Assembly: GCA_039962225.1 (NCBI GenBank)
Contig: JAMPKV010000009.1
Span: forward strand, 186,001-250,000
DNA from: Microcoleus sp. AS-A8
Lineage (GTDB): Bacteria > Cyanobacteriota > Cyanobacteriia > Cyanobacteriales > Coleofasciculaceae
Direction of reading: 5' to 3'
DNA: 64,000 bases
Positions 44,399-53,233 of the stretch are shown here, in pieces. The notes beneath the pieces were generated by a model. It saw nothing but the letters and a program-made list of their open reading frames with translations. It searched no databases and was not told the origin of the DNA. A program made the position numbers and the translations under genes. How positions within the stretch are numbered: the first letter of the stretch is position 1; each line of letters opens with the position of its first letter.

Positions 44399-47300
44399 TT
44401 ACCAGGGATTGCCAATCATCGTGAAGGCTGACCAGTAATAAGGATGCTCCAGCGTTTGACTACCGAGTTGTTCTAGTGCGGGTGGCAAGGGAATCTCTAT
44501 ATCCGAAGTTATCAGCTTCCCTCCTTCCAAGCGCACTTCTCCCTTGAGCATTGCCAGTTGAGCTTGCCTGAGTGCCTCAGATTTGATGGGAGCGCTTTTC
44601 AACTCGTCATAAAATGTCGTCATTAGCCCTAGTGTGCCTTGGTCACTGACATACCACAGACTTGCCAAAGATGACTTGACTCCTGCCAGTACCGATAATC
44701 CAGCAAAACCCAATTCCGACTCCTGATCACCCAAAGCACTACGGCAGGCACTGAGGACTAATAGCTCCACAGGGGGCTTATTCCAACCGAGTTGCCGCAG
44801 TTGATCGAGGCGCAGCTTGGTATCCGATAGCTGGATGTAGGAGTTGCTAGGCTTTCCCGGACGGAATTCACCGTGAGTGGCAAGGTGAATAATCCCAAAC
44901 GGTTGTTTCTGTCGCTCAAGCTTGAGATTTTGCAGAGTGAAAGCGTCGTTAAGAAAGGACTTGCCCTGCCACAGCTTTCCAGCAATGGTTGACAGTTCCA
45001 CGGGTACTGCGGGTAAAGCATTGAGTTCAGTAAATTTTTCTGCCCCCATCGCTAGAACTTGGGAGTTCTTGATGTCTTTATAGCGAGTGTTGGTGAGGCT
45101 GAGACTGGGCATTAGACCCACACTATAGCGCTCGATGATGAAGTTTTTCCCATCGTTGAGCGCCGCTATCGGTATCGCTCTTAGCCCAGTATCCATCAGG
45201 AAGGCGAGGTTTTGAACTCCTCTGGCTTGTAAATCTGCCTCCAAAGGCGCAACGATCCACTTGTAAAGTTGCTGGGATGAAGCCAAGTACCCACGACGGT
45301 TTCTGGAATCAGTAACGTTGCTGCGGAATTCTTGAGCGATTTTCAGCACTCGATCGCGCGTCGTGCCCGATATCCGTTTGCGAAGGGGTGGTTCTTTGGC
45401 TGTAACTAGCAGCAATTCCAACTCGTCGCTCTTGCGATCGCTTTGCTCTAAAGCCTGAGGGACAAAATTGACATAGATCAGCGCTGGTTTTACACCTGTA
45501 TCCTGCTCGATACTGGCAAGAACCTGACAGGGGTCGCCTTGAGATTTGCTATCAGCATCAGAACCCAGGTAATCTTCAAATTGACGGGTAAACTCTCCAT
45601 CTAGGAATGAAGCACCCGAACTAATACAACTCGATGTGCCGCCTACTACCGATAAAGAGATGGGGGGAGTTTCTTGAGGGGGTCGTTCTAACGGAGTGGG
45701 TGTGGGTGTAGGTGTAGGTGTAGGTGTGGGTGTAGGTGTAGGTGTGGGTGTAGGTGTGGGTGTGGGTGTAGGTATAACGTTGATGCCGATTGAGCGGGGT
45801 ACTGAAACCGAAACGACATCGCTTGCCCTCAACGTCAAGACATCACTAATCGAACCTGTAAAACCGGGGGGTGGAGTATAAACCAACACATCAGTTAGAG
45901 CAACAGTGTCTCCTGAACCCAAAGGAACATTGTTTCTCGTTAGCGTTCCAGTCGTAATGGCATCAATAAATACTGTCCTAATATCGTCATTCGTATCATC
46001 CACAACTGCATTTAAGTCCGCCAGTGTAAACGTAACGGACTGGTTGGGTGGAATATCAGGTAGCTGTGGATTTACCGTTAGCGTAGGTGCGCTGTTGACG
46101 GAAGTAATGGTAATCGCGTTGGGAGTACCAGGAGCAACGCCACCATTAGCCAGTACAGGAAATGTCCCCGAACTCAGTGTCGGAATTGCCGTATTCGTGT
46201 TATTGATAGCTCCTGCTGTACCATTAGTACTTGCACTCCCGACCACAAACGGCAGATTATTTGGCCCTCCATCATGGGTAATTGCGATCGCGCCTCCCTG
46301 ATTCACAGGATTCCCAAAGTTAGAGATAGCAACTCCTCGCGCATCAATGGTATTGCCTGCCCCCGTTCCCTGCACCAATCCGTTAGCAATGATTTGGACA
46401 TTGCCGCCTCGTCCTGTCACGGTGGTGCCGTAACCCAGCCCTGTTACCGTTCCAGTTGTGTTGATACTGGCAAAGCTAATATTCCTGCCTGTGCTTCCAG
46501 CAATAGTGTTCGTGCGTAAGCTGACATTACCACCCGTCGCTGTAGGGGCACCATCTGTTGTTACCGTTGCTGAGGTATTAATTGCCCCTGTAACGGTAAT
46601 ACTGCCGCCAGCACTTAAATCAACCGTTCCACCTGTTGTCCTTGCAAAGGAACCCCCCACCCCTCCTGTGGACGTAATCGGGCCAGTTACGGTGATGTTA
46701 TTCGCCGCCGAAAGTGTGATATTGCTACCGTTGTAACCTGATCCAATCAAACCGGCTGTTGTAATTGAGCCAACAGTACTAGTGAGGGTGATATTAACTT
46801 CAGTAATCAATCCTAGGGTGTTAATCGTTCCCGCATCAATGGTCGCACCCGAAATCGTTATACTTCTCCCGAACGCGGTAATCGAGTCTGCGGCATTCAT
46901 CAAAAACGAACCGACACCATTGTTATCCGCATCTGCTGTAAATGCGATCGCACCAGCACCACCACCAAAAGTTAAGGACACACCAGGGGTAATGGTGATA
47001 TTATTCGTTGCTTGTAAAGTAACCGCACCAATCTGACTTTGCAACGTACCCTGAGAAATGGTAAAGGTTGCACCAGGGCTATCCGTAAACAAAATGCTGC
47101 CATCTGCCAATTCCCCGTCATTGGCTCCAGTCCCCGCCGCACCGGGCGCAATTACAATATCCGCTGGATCGAGCAGCAATGTCCCCAGAGTGCCATTAGG
47201 AGCACTAACATCAACATTGCCATTGCCTTGAAAAATCAGGTTTTGCTTACCCGAAACCTCTACAAATCCGCCGTCACCTGAATTCGCACCACCACGAGCG

Positions 47301-49309
47301 CTGATGTTGCCATGAAAGCTAGTAACATCATCAGCCCAGATAATCACACGACCGCCATTGCCATTGAGTAGACTGTTAGCCGAGATAACTGAGTCTGGAC
47401 TGACATAAGTGCGAGAGGCATTGGGGACTGTGCCTTTGCCCTGCTCATCACCTCCAATTAGTACAGTTCCACCACCTGAGATGCCAGAGGCGTTAATCGT
47501 CGCGCCAAACAAACCGACTTTATTTCCTAGAACCTGGACGCTACCACCAATTTGACCGGATGTATCTACAGAGCCAGCTACAACAGTACTACCCGTATCG
47601 GTGGGTATCTCGACACCCGTATTGGTCAGTTCTACTTTTCCATTACTATTCACTGTGAGATTCGTGTTCGTCTCCTCACCTCCACCCGTTAACAGTTGGG
47701 GCAACGATAAGGCTGGCACAGTGCCATTCGTAGCGCTAGGAGGTTGAATCTCTAAACTCAGCACGTTTCCCGGTTGGCTGAGGCGGACTAAGCTAGAACC
47801 CGGAACGCCAGCAACGAGGATGTGTCCACCCGATGCTTGCAATTCGCCCGTGTTGACTACAGTACCGCCCAAGAGGGTTAAATTCTGCCCTTGACCGACT
47901 GCTAATTGCCCTGCATTGACAATACTTCCAGGTTGTGATACAGAAAAATCGAAGGCACTGGGCGTTCCCTGTAAGGCGGCGTAGTTATTAGTTCCAACTG
48001 CCTTAAACCAGTTGGTATCGCTGTTCGTTGCAGTTGTCAGTCCCATGCCAGTAGCCGTGGTGGCAGTGAAGGCAGCAGGCACATTCAGGCTGGCTCCTGC
48101 ACCAAAGATGATGCCGGCTGGGTTCATTAGGAAAAGATTAGAGTTACCCCCACTGACTTGGATGAGTCCGTTAATCACGGAAGGGTTGCCGCCAGTCACC
48201 CGCCCCAAGATGTTTTGGATGGAGGAGTTAGAGAGGAAGTTAGCAATCTGGTTTTGGTTGAGTCCAAATTGGTTGAAGCTGTGGAAGAGATTCTTCCCAT
48301 CACTGGAAAGCGCACCACCGCTTATGTCGTATTGATTTCCCGTGGAGGTAACGCTGGTATTGGTGCCGTCGGCAGCAGGAGTAATGGTTTGGGATTGAAC
48401 CCATGTAGGAGAAAGGCAAAGGGCAAGCGGCGATAGGCAAGCGACAAAACGCAGGGATGACAATCGCCCCCTCTTAGCTTCTGTATGGGCGACGCATGAG
48501 TCGCTCCTACGACTCCTGACAGCCGTTGGTTTGGGTGTAAGTCTAATTCTCGACTGAAAGGGAACATCCTGGAGGATTTCGAGTTGTACCTGCAATTGCT
48601 CAGCTAGTCCCCGACGTTTTAAAGCGTTTGCGATCGCATAACAGGCATTTTCAGCTTGCTGTCGTGGATATTTCTGGGAAACGCTCAACCCATGGCAACG
48701 ATAATAGTAAAGTGGCTTCTTAACATGCTGTACCTCTGTTGTTTCGGACAGCTTGAGGCACAGGTCATAGTCCTCAACATGGGTCATTGAGGCATCCAAT
48801 CCGCCAACTTGCTCAAAGACTTCACGACGCATTAACCGGAAAAAGAAGGTCATGAAGTCCAACAGCAGGCGTTCTTTGGAGTAGGGAATATGGCAGCGAG
48901 TTCCGTAGCCTCGAATCTTGCCACTTTCCTCCATATCCAAGTAATCGGTGTAAACGAGTCCCACCTCTGGGTTGGTATCGAGTACGGCGGTTGTTTCCTG
49001 CAACGCGACTGGTGCTAACAGGTCATCTTGGTCTACCCAGCCGATGTAGGTGCCGGTGGTTTGTGCGATCGCACTTTTGAGTGCTCGTACTCGTCCTTGA
49101 TGGACTGCCGCCACGACTCGAACGCGGCTGTCCTGCTTTGCATAAGTCTGAGCAATACCAACCGAGTCATCCGTTGAGCCATCATCCCAAATCAACAACT
49201 CAAAATCACCCCTAGTTTGTGAGAGGACACTCTTGATGGCAGCGCCGAGGTAACGCTCTCCGTTATACGTGGTGATCACAATAGAAATAGGGGCTTTCAT
49301 CATCAACAT
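44399..49309 (-). CDS. glycosyltransferase 2 fused to hemagglutinin-type, CHAT-ended protein
   Basis: One unbroken 1636-residue frame. Residues 1-~250 are a family 2 glycosyltransferase (ISIVITTYNGERYLGAAIKSVL, WDDGSTDDS, GWVDQDDLL). Residues ~265-305 are encoded by dispersed repeat DNA, including a GTAGGAGCGACTCATGC-type element. From ~305 the text is a filamentous-hemagglutinin N-terminal (TPS) domain (SIQNILGRVTGGNPSVINGLI), with beta-helical repeats to ~1150. A (PT)n linker follows. The C-terminus is a CHAT caspase-like domain with His in HLATHGEF (~1477) and Cys in LSACRSALG (~1519). The two halves are normally separate genes: a cytoplasmic enzyme and a secreted protein. A TTG at 48463 could start the second half separately. 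I treat it as a likely gene fusion. Confidence 0.85.
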   Translation of the reverse strand: MLMMKAPISIVITTYNGERYLGAAIKSVLSQTRGDFELLIWDDGSTDDSVGIAQTYAKQDSRVRVVAAVHQGRVRALKSAIAQTTGTYIGWVDQDDLLAPVALQETTAVLDTNPEVGLVYTDYLDMEESGKIRGYGTRCHIPYSKERLLLDFMTFFFRLMRREVFEQVGGLDASMTHVEDYDLCLKLSETTEVQHVKKPLYYYRCHGLSVSQKYPRQQAENACYAIANALKRRGLAEQLQVQLEILQDVPFQSRIRLTPKPTAVRSRRSDSCVAHTEAKRGRLSSLRFVACLSPLALCLSPTWVQSQTITPAADGTNTSVTSTGNQYDISGGALSSDGKNLFHSFNQFGLNQNQIANFLSNSSIQNILGRVTGGNPSVINGLIQVSGGNSNLFLMNPAGIIFGAGASLNVPAAFTATTATGMGLTTATNSDTNWFKAVGTNNYAALQGTPSAFDFSVSQPGSIVNAGQLAVGQGQNLTLLGGTVVNTGELQASGGHILVAGVPGSSLVRLSQPGNVLSLEIQPPSATNGTVPALSLPQLLTGGGEETNTNLTVNSNGKVELTNTGVEIPTDTGSTVVAGSVDTSGQIGGSVQVLGNKVGLFGATINASGISGGGTVLIGGDEQGKGTVPNASRTYVSPDSVISANSLLNGNGGRVIIWADDVTSFHGNISARGGANSGDGGFVEVSGKQNLIFQGNGNVDVSAPNGTLGTLLLDPADIVIAPGAAGTGANDGELADGSILFTDSPGATFTISQGTLQSQIGAVTLQATNNITITPGVSLTFGGGAGAIAFTADADNNGVGSFLMNAADSITAFGRSITISGATIDAGTINTLGLITEVNITLTSTVGSITTAGLIGSGYNGSNITLSAANNITVTGPITSTGGVGGSFARTTGGTVDLSAGGSITVTGAINTSATVTTDGAPTATGGNVSLRTNTIAGSTGRNISFASINTTGTVTGLGYGTTVTGRGGNVQIIANGLVQGTGAGNTIDARGVAISNFGNPVNQGGAIAITHDGGPNNLPFVVGSASTNGTAGAINNTNTAIPTLSSGTFPVLANGGVAPGTPNAITITSVNSAPTLTVNPQLPDIPPNQSVTFTLADLNAVVDDTNDDIRTVFIDAITTGTLTRNNVPLGSGDTVALTDVLVYTPPPGFTGSISDVLTLRASDVVSVSVPRSIGINVIPTPTPTPTPTPTPTPTPTPTPTPTPTPLERPPQETPPISLSVVGGTSSCISSGASFLDGEFTRQFEDYLGSDADSKSQGDPCQVLASIEQDTGVKPALIYVNFVPQALEQSDRKSDELELLLVTAKEPPLRKRISGTTRDRVLKIAQEFRSNVTDSRNRRGYLASSQQLYKWIVAPLEADLQARGVQNLAFLMDTGLRAIPIAALNDGKNFIIERYSVGLMPSLSLTNTRYKDIKNSQVLAMGAEKFTELNALPAVPVELSTIAGKLWQGKSFLNDAFTLQNLKLERQKQPFGIIHLATHGEFRPGKPSNSYIQLSDTKLRLDQLRQLGWNKPPVELLVLSACRSALGDQESELGFAGLSVLAGVKSSLASLWYVSDQGTLGLMTTFYDELKSAPIKSEALRQAQLAMLKGEVRLEGGKLITSDIEIPLPPALEQLGSQTLEHPYYWSAFTMIGNPW
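45696..45774. repeat. hexanucleotide microsatellite coding a (Pro-Thr) linker
   Basis: Tandem GGTGTG/GGTGTA hexamers (read on the plus strand) encode the alternating Pro-Thr linker between the hemagglutinin-type region and the CHAT domain on the minus strand. The length may vary between strains by slippage without frameshift. Confidence 0.9.
48487..48510. repeat. GGGCGACGCATGAGTCGC repeat at the fusion junction
   Basis: This sequence and its context (GTAGGAGCGACTCATGC on the minus strand) match a common intergenic palindromic repeat of large filamentous cyanobacteria. Here it lies inside an open frame, exactly between the glycosyltransferase and hemagglutinin parts. Confidence 0.6.
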
Positions 49310-49434
49310 TTGGGGTTTGAGGTTTATCCGTTAAAGTTAGATGAATTCGTGAGACATCCGTCCTGAAGAGAATCTCAGCCGTAAAATAATATTTTCTTAG
49401 GGAATAGCTTAGTCACACGAATGACCCTGTAAAA

Positions 49435-50019
49435 ATGAAACAAATCACTAAAAAACTTAATTTAGGTTGTGGCAAAACTATTTTGCCGGATTGGATTAAT
49501 TTAGATAAAGTTCCTTTAAGCGGGGTTGACATTATTGCAGATTTAGATAAATGTCAGGAGGTGAAATTACCGTTTGATAACGATGAAATCGATGAATTTT
49601 TCGCCAGTCATGTGATTGAACATTTGCATCATCCTTTAGCTTTCATGGAAGAAATCCACAGGATTGCCAAACCAAGCGCTAAAGCCGTCTTTAGAGTGCC
49701 TTATGGTTCCAGCGATGATGCCTTTGAAGACCCAACACACGCCAAGCCATATTTTTTAAACTCTTTTAGTTATTTCGCACAACCTTATTATTGGTTTGCT
49801 GATTATGGTTACAGAGGGGATTGGTTGATTGACAAAAGAATTTTATTGGTAGATGCCAATACCCATCAGGGTAAGAATGCCGAGCAAATTATGTTTGAAG
49901 TAAAAACCTTTAGAAATATTGTGAAAGAAATGATTGTTGAATTGAGAGCGATAAAGCCTATTCGAGAGCCTAAGCAAGAATTATTGGTTGAGTCTCCCAT
50001 TGAGATAGTTCTCGTATAG
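49435..50019 (+). CDS. class I SAM-dependent methyltransferase-like protein
   Basis: A 194-residue protein resembling small methyltransferases of surface-polysaccharide clusters. Motif I reads LNLGCGKTILPDWINLDKVP and the post-motif acidic residue is IIADLDK. The segment FFASHVIEHLHHPLAFMEEIHRIAKPSAKAVFRVPYG is the motif II/III region of methyltransferase_11-type enzymes. The acceptor is unknown. Its divergence from the glycosyltransferase-hemagglutinin gene (125-nt gap) fits a role in glycan or surface modification, which is inference. The 3' end overlaps a P-type ATPase remnant on the opposite strand. ATG 49435 is taken. Confidence 0.82.
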   Translation: MKQITKKLNLGCGKTILPDWINLDKVPLSGVDIIADLDKCQEVKLPFDNDEIDEFFASHVIEHLHHPLAFMEEIHRIAKPSAKAVFRVPYGSSDDAFEDPTHAKPYFLNSFSYFAQPYYWFADYGYRGDWLIDKRILLVDANTHQGKNAEQIMFEVKTFRNIVKEMIVELRAIKPIREPKQELLVESPIEIVLV

Positions 50020-50221
50020 AAACAAAAGAGTCAACTTGTTCTTCTGCTTTCATCCGCTGTGCCACTGCGATCGCCAAGTCCACATGAGCTTGCTTCATTG
50101 CCACTGCATCATTGGTACCGTCTCCTGTAACACCAAAAATGTGACCATTTTCCTGTGACAGCTTGACGAATCGAAATTTATCCAGGGGACAAGCTCTAGA
50201 AAGAATTTTTAACTTTTGCAC
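50015..50221 (-). pseudogene. fragment of a P-type cation ATPase
   Basis: A short minus-strand frame reads KLKILSRACPLDKFRFVKL, then the hinge signature VTGDGTNDAVAMKQAHVDLA. This is the GDGxNDAPALKxAxVG motif of the P-domain of Ca2+/cation ATPases with substitutions (VA for PA, DLA for GIA). Nothing else of the ~900-residue enzyme is found on either side, so it is a relic. It overlaps the end of the methyltransferase gene. Confidence 0.75.
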
Positions 50222-51032
50222 AGCGATATGGCAGGGTACGAGCGCCCTTAGTCGCTCACTAGCGCTATCGCTGACATTACGAGTAACCCTATTCTGGGCG
50301 TTGAATAGCAGAGTTGGAGTCTTACAAGGCGTGAGCTTTTAGAGCCTCGGAATCCGCTCCCCAGCCAAACTCCCAACTGAATGAATCCTCTAGATCTCTA
50401 ATCGTACTGTCAAATTAACAGTCCGCCGACTTTTGGCCGTAGAGTCACGTTTTTTTATTCTCCATTTGCCCGAAAAGAAAATTCAACGACACCTACGTCT
50501 GCCTCATTAGCCAACGAGAAAAGGTCGAAGAATCTGAAGGTCTACAGTATAACCTTTGAAGGCCAAAACTAACTCTCTATGTTAAGATAGTCAATTACCT
50601 GATCAGGAGCTTCTATTTAAACTTGGGTCAGAACTTGGGGAACTAATGGTTGGGCTAGACAATCATAGATATTCTAAATTTTGATAATGAACCTTCTGGC
50701 GCTGAGTTTAATTAGGAAAATGAACGCTTTAACCGTTTTTACTCATCCATGAGCATGAGGAATAGGCTCAATCCCTGATCTAAAGTAGAAAAGTAACTCC
50801 TATTTGACGATCTCCCAATTGCTCCTTTGGGGTAGTGTCACAGGCAATCCCGTGGGTGGAATGCAGAGTCATGGTGGAATGGTGGAGGGTTACTGATTTG
50901 TTTACTAAGAAGTCCTTATATTCCCTGGAATGTCACCCGAATCGCTCCCCCTCAGCCGCCCGAACGGCGGCCTCTGGTACTCACACGAGTCGCAGGCACA
51001 CTCCGCGTTACACGCAGGCTTGGCAAACGCAC
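50222..51032. other. intergenic stretch, about 800 nt, no supported gene
   Basis: Apart from HIP1-like words and G/C-rich repeat-like text at 50935-51030, no gene, RNA or terminator was recognised. Part may derive from the same lost P-type ATPase region, but no frame shows it. Confidence 0.4.
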
Positions 51033-51578
51033 ATGGTCAAAAGCAATCGCAAGCCGAGAGGCTCTAAGCCAATTTGGCGACGACGTTTACAATACTTTTA
51101 TTGGCGTTTAGCCCGTTTGCGCGGACAACCAGAATCGCTGGCACGGGGTTTAGCCTGTGGCGTATTTGCTGGATTGTTTCCCTTTTTTGGTTCCCAGACA
51201 CTTCTGGCCGTTTTGCTAGCCTTTCTGTTTCGTGGGAATAAAATTCTAGCGTTAGTTGGGCCTTGGATTAGTAATCCGTTTACTTCTTTACCGATTTATG
51301 CTTTTAATTTCTATATCGGGAAATGGCTGCTCAACGACCAGACTGCAACGAATATAAATTGGCGTTCTTGGGAGGATCTTAAGGATATTAAGGAGTTAGG
51401 GATAGAAATTATCTGGCCTCTGTTTGTCGGCTGCGTATTTGTCGGATTCATCTGTGCCATTATTAGTTATTTCCTCGGCTTGCGACTAATTCGCCGAGTT
51501 CGTACTTCCCACCAGGCACGTCAACGGCGCAAACGGATGAAATATTTACACCAACAATATCCCGATCAGTACTCATAG
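51033..51578 (+). CDS. DUF2062 membrane protein
   Basis: A 181-residue protein from ATG 51033 (MVKSNRKPRG). A longer frame to 50835 would add 66 residues of repeat-derived text and is rejected. The DUF2062 core is clear: RLARLRGQPESLARGLACGVFAGLFPFFGSQ, two or three membrane helices (about 50-70, 75-95, 130-155), NPFTSLPIYAFNFYIG, and a basic tail. DUF2062 proteins are small inner-membrane proteins of unknown function, sometimes found near glycosyltransferases. It is convergent with the dnd-associated methyltransferase, only 8 nt apart. Confidence 0.85.
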   Translation: MVKSNRKPRGSKPIWRRRLQYFYWRLARLRGQPESLARGLACGVFAGLFPFFGSQTLLAVLLAFLFRGNKILALVGPWISNPFTSLPIYAFNFYIGKWLLNDQTATNINWRSWEDLKDIKELGIEIIWPLFVGCVFVGFICAIISYFLGLRLIRRVRTSHQARQRRKRMKYLHQQYPDQYS

Positions 51579-51586
51579 ATGATCAA

Positions 51587-53125
51587 TCAACTCTTATGAC
51601 GATTCCGGGCAGACATTAGGAGTTTAACTCGATAAGGGTCAGCATCTTTACGCCAATAGACACGATGTCCCTTAATTTCAGCACAATGTGCTTTCAAACA
51701 TTTTTGCCAACCTTTGCGCGTACCAATGGTGCTCGTTTCCTCCAGTAATCCCCACTTTTCTTCCTGTTGGGTGAGTTTGGCAAACTTCTCATAATCAGGA
51801 TAATCCGGCATCACAAAAGTTTCTTTGCGGTGCAGGATTGGCGGATTTTCTGAAGTGTCGTAATCGCGGTAAACCACTTGCAAATCCCGCAAGTCAATCT
51901 GCATACTTGTGTGCAAAGTAGGATGGGGTTCTGTATCAAAGTTGGGATAAAACAGATAAGAAATTTTCGGTACATTAAAGTGGAACTTAACGAGAGTCGC
52001 GCCATCCATACGACCAATGGTGCGACTGGCGCATCCTTCGTAAACTCGCAACAGGGGATTTAGGGCTTCTAGTGCCGAAACGTGAACGTAAAGAGCCTTA
52101 GGTAACAGTTTACCGATCGCACTTTGTTTGCAGCAATTCGCCATCAGGCGCAAGTTTCCCACACTCACTAGCATCAAGTCAGCCGCTGCACAGGCTTGCT
52201 TGTAGTTGCCAAAAAGTCCTTTAATGTCGTTTTGTAAGACACTTTCCAGGTTGCCAAATTTGGGGCGATGGCTAAACTGTGTTAGCGCCAAGTAAACCAG
52301 GATGTCATGGCGGCGTTTTTCGGAAATCGCATCCCATTCGCCTTGGTCGGTGGCTTGTAAAATGACTTGAAAGGCACGGCGCAGGGTGCCAAATTCAGCC
52401 AGAATATCGGGAACGCTGGCGAGTTCGGTGGCAGTGGGGAGGCGTCCACGTTCCGTGACGAAGCCCATTAAGGGGGCGAGGAGTTCTTGGTAGTCCTCAA
52501 ATCGCTTAATGTTGGCGCGAATTCTGGGAGTCGTGGTGCGGGAACGAAAACGCGATGCCCGAAAGCTTTCCGCTTGAGCTTCATCCCGGAAGACAAAGTA
52601 AATCCCCAAGGCTACGGGAATGGCATTGACGCTGAGTACTTGGTCAATATAGACTTTGAGTTCTTCTTGTTCGTAATATTTCTGAAACGTATTGCGCCGC
52701 GTGACAATGCCGTCACCGTAGGCAATTTGACCGGATGCGCGGTCATCAATTAAGACTTGGGCGGCAACAATCAGAACTTTTCGGGTCAATTCCCATGCTC
52801 TGAGCAAGGCATCCCGGCGTTCGGCGGGGTCTTCGATCACATTGATCACATAGCCGAGATTAACGATATCGGCGGGGATGAGGGGATTGTCCCGCTGGTA
52901 GTAAGGGTCCCAACCCGCACTGGTATAGCCTTGGTTCTGCGTGCGATGAATATCGCCGCCGTGACCGCAGCCGTAGTCAAAGAAGGAGGTATCTTTGGTT
53001 AAGATTGCGCTTTCTATGGCCAATCGCACGGGTTTGGAGAGGTCAGTCCGGGTGATCGCAGCTCTGTGACGCTCAATTTCAGGGGCTTCTGGGATTGGAG
53101 CAACCATAACACCAAGCAAAAGCAT
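51587..53125 (-). CDS. DNA phosphorothioation-associated methyltransferase
   Basis: A 512-residue protein matching the family found beside dnd genes in many bacteria. The signature start (RHRAAITRTDLSKPVRLAIES), motif I FDYGCGHGGDIHRTQNQGYTSAGWDPYY and the text LGYVINVIEDPAERRDALLRAWEL are close to what I remember for it. It is presumed to methylate DNA or RNA in or near phosphorothioated sites, but no target is proven. ATG 53125 is used; an in-frame ATG at 53107 would shorten it by 6 residues. It is placed 32 kb from dndBCD, and a pentapeptide gene on the opposite strand separates it from dndE. Confidence 0.88.
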   Translation of the reverse strand: MLLLGVMVAPIPEAPEIERHRAAITRTDLSKPVRLAIESAILTKDTSFFDYGCGHGGDIHRTQNQGYTSAGWDPYYQRDNPLIPADIVNLGYVINVIEDPAERRDALLRAWELTRKVLIVAAQVLIDDRASGQIAYGDGIVTRRNTFQKYYEQEELKVYIDQVLSVNAIPVALGIYFVFRDEAQAESFRASRFRSRTTTPRIRANIKRFEDYQELLAPLMGFVTERGRLPTATELASVPDILAEFGTLRRAFQVILQATDQGEWDAISEKRRHDILVYLALTQFSHRPKFGNLESVLQNDIKGLFGNYKQACAAADLMLVSVGNLRLMANCCKQSAIGKLLPKALYVHVSALEALNPLLRVYEGCASRTIGRMDGATLVKFHFNVPKISYLFYPNFDTEPHPTLHTSMQIDLRDLQVVYRDYDTSENPPILHRKETFVMPDYPDYEKFAKLTQQEEKWGLLEETSTIGTRKGWQKCLKAHCAEIKGHRVYWRKDADPYRVKLLMSARNRHKS

Positions 53126-53233
53126 TGCAGTTACTATACCGGGTCAGGGGAATTCACCGCTACTCAAATTGCATAAGTAACGTTGGTTCAGATATACAAG
53201 CGAGTAGCTCCATCTAGTCAAGGTTCAATTACG

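Noticed and set aside
45696-47281. several plus-strand frames with long Val/Gly or Val/Pro runs
   Set aside because: They are shadows of the hemagglutinin/CHAT coding strand and its (PT)n microsatellite.
50835-51032. N-terminal extension of the DUF2062 protein
   Set aside because: 66 residues of Arg/Ser/Thr-rich text derived from repeat-like DNA precede the clear domain start at 51033.
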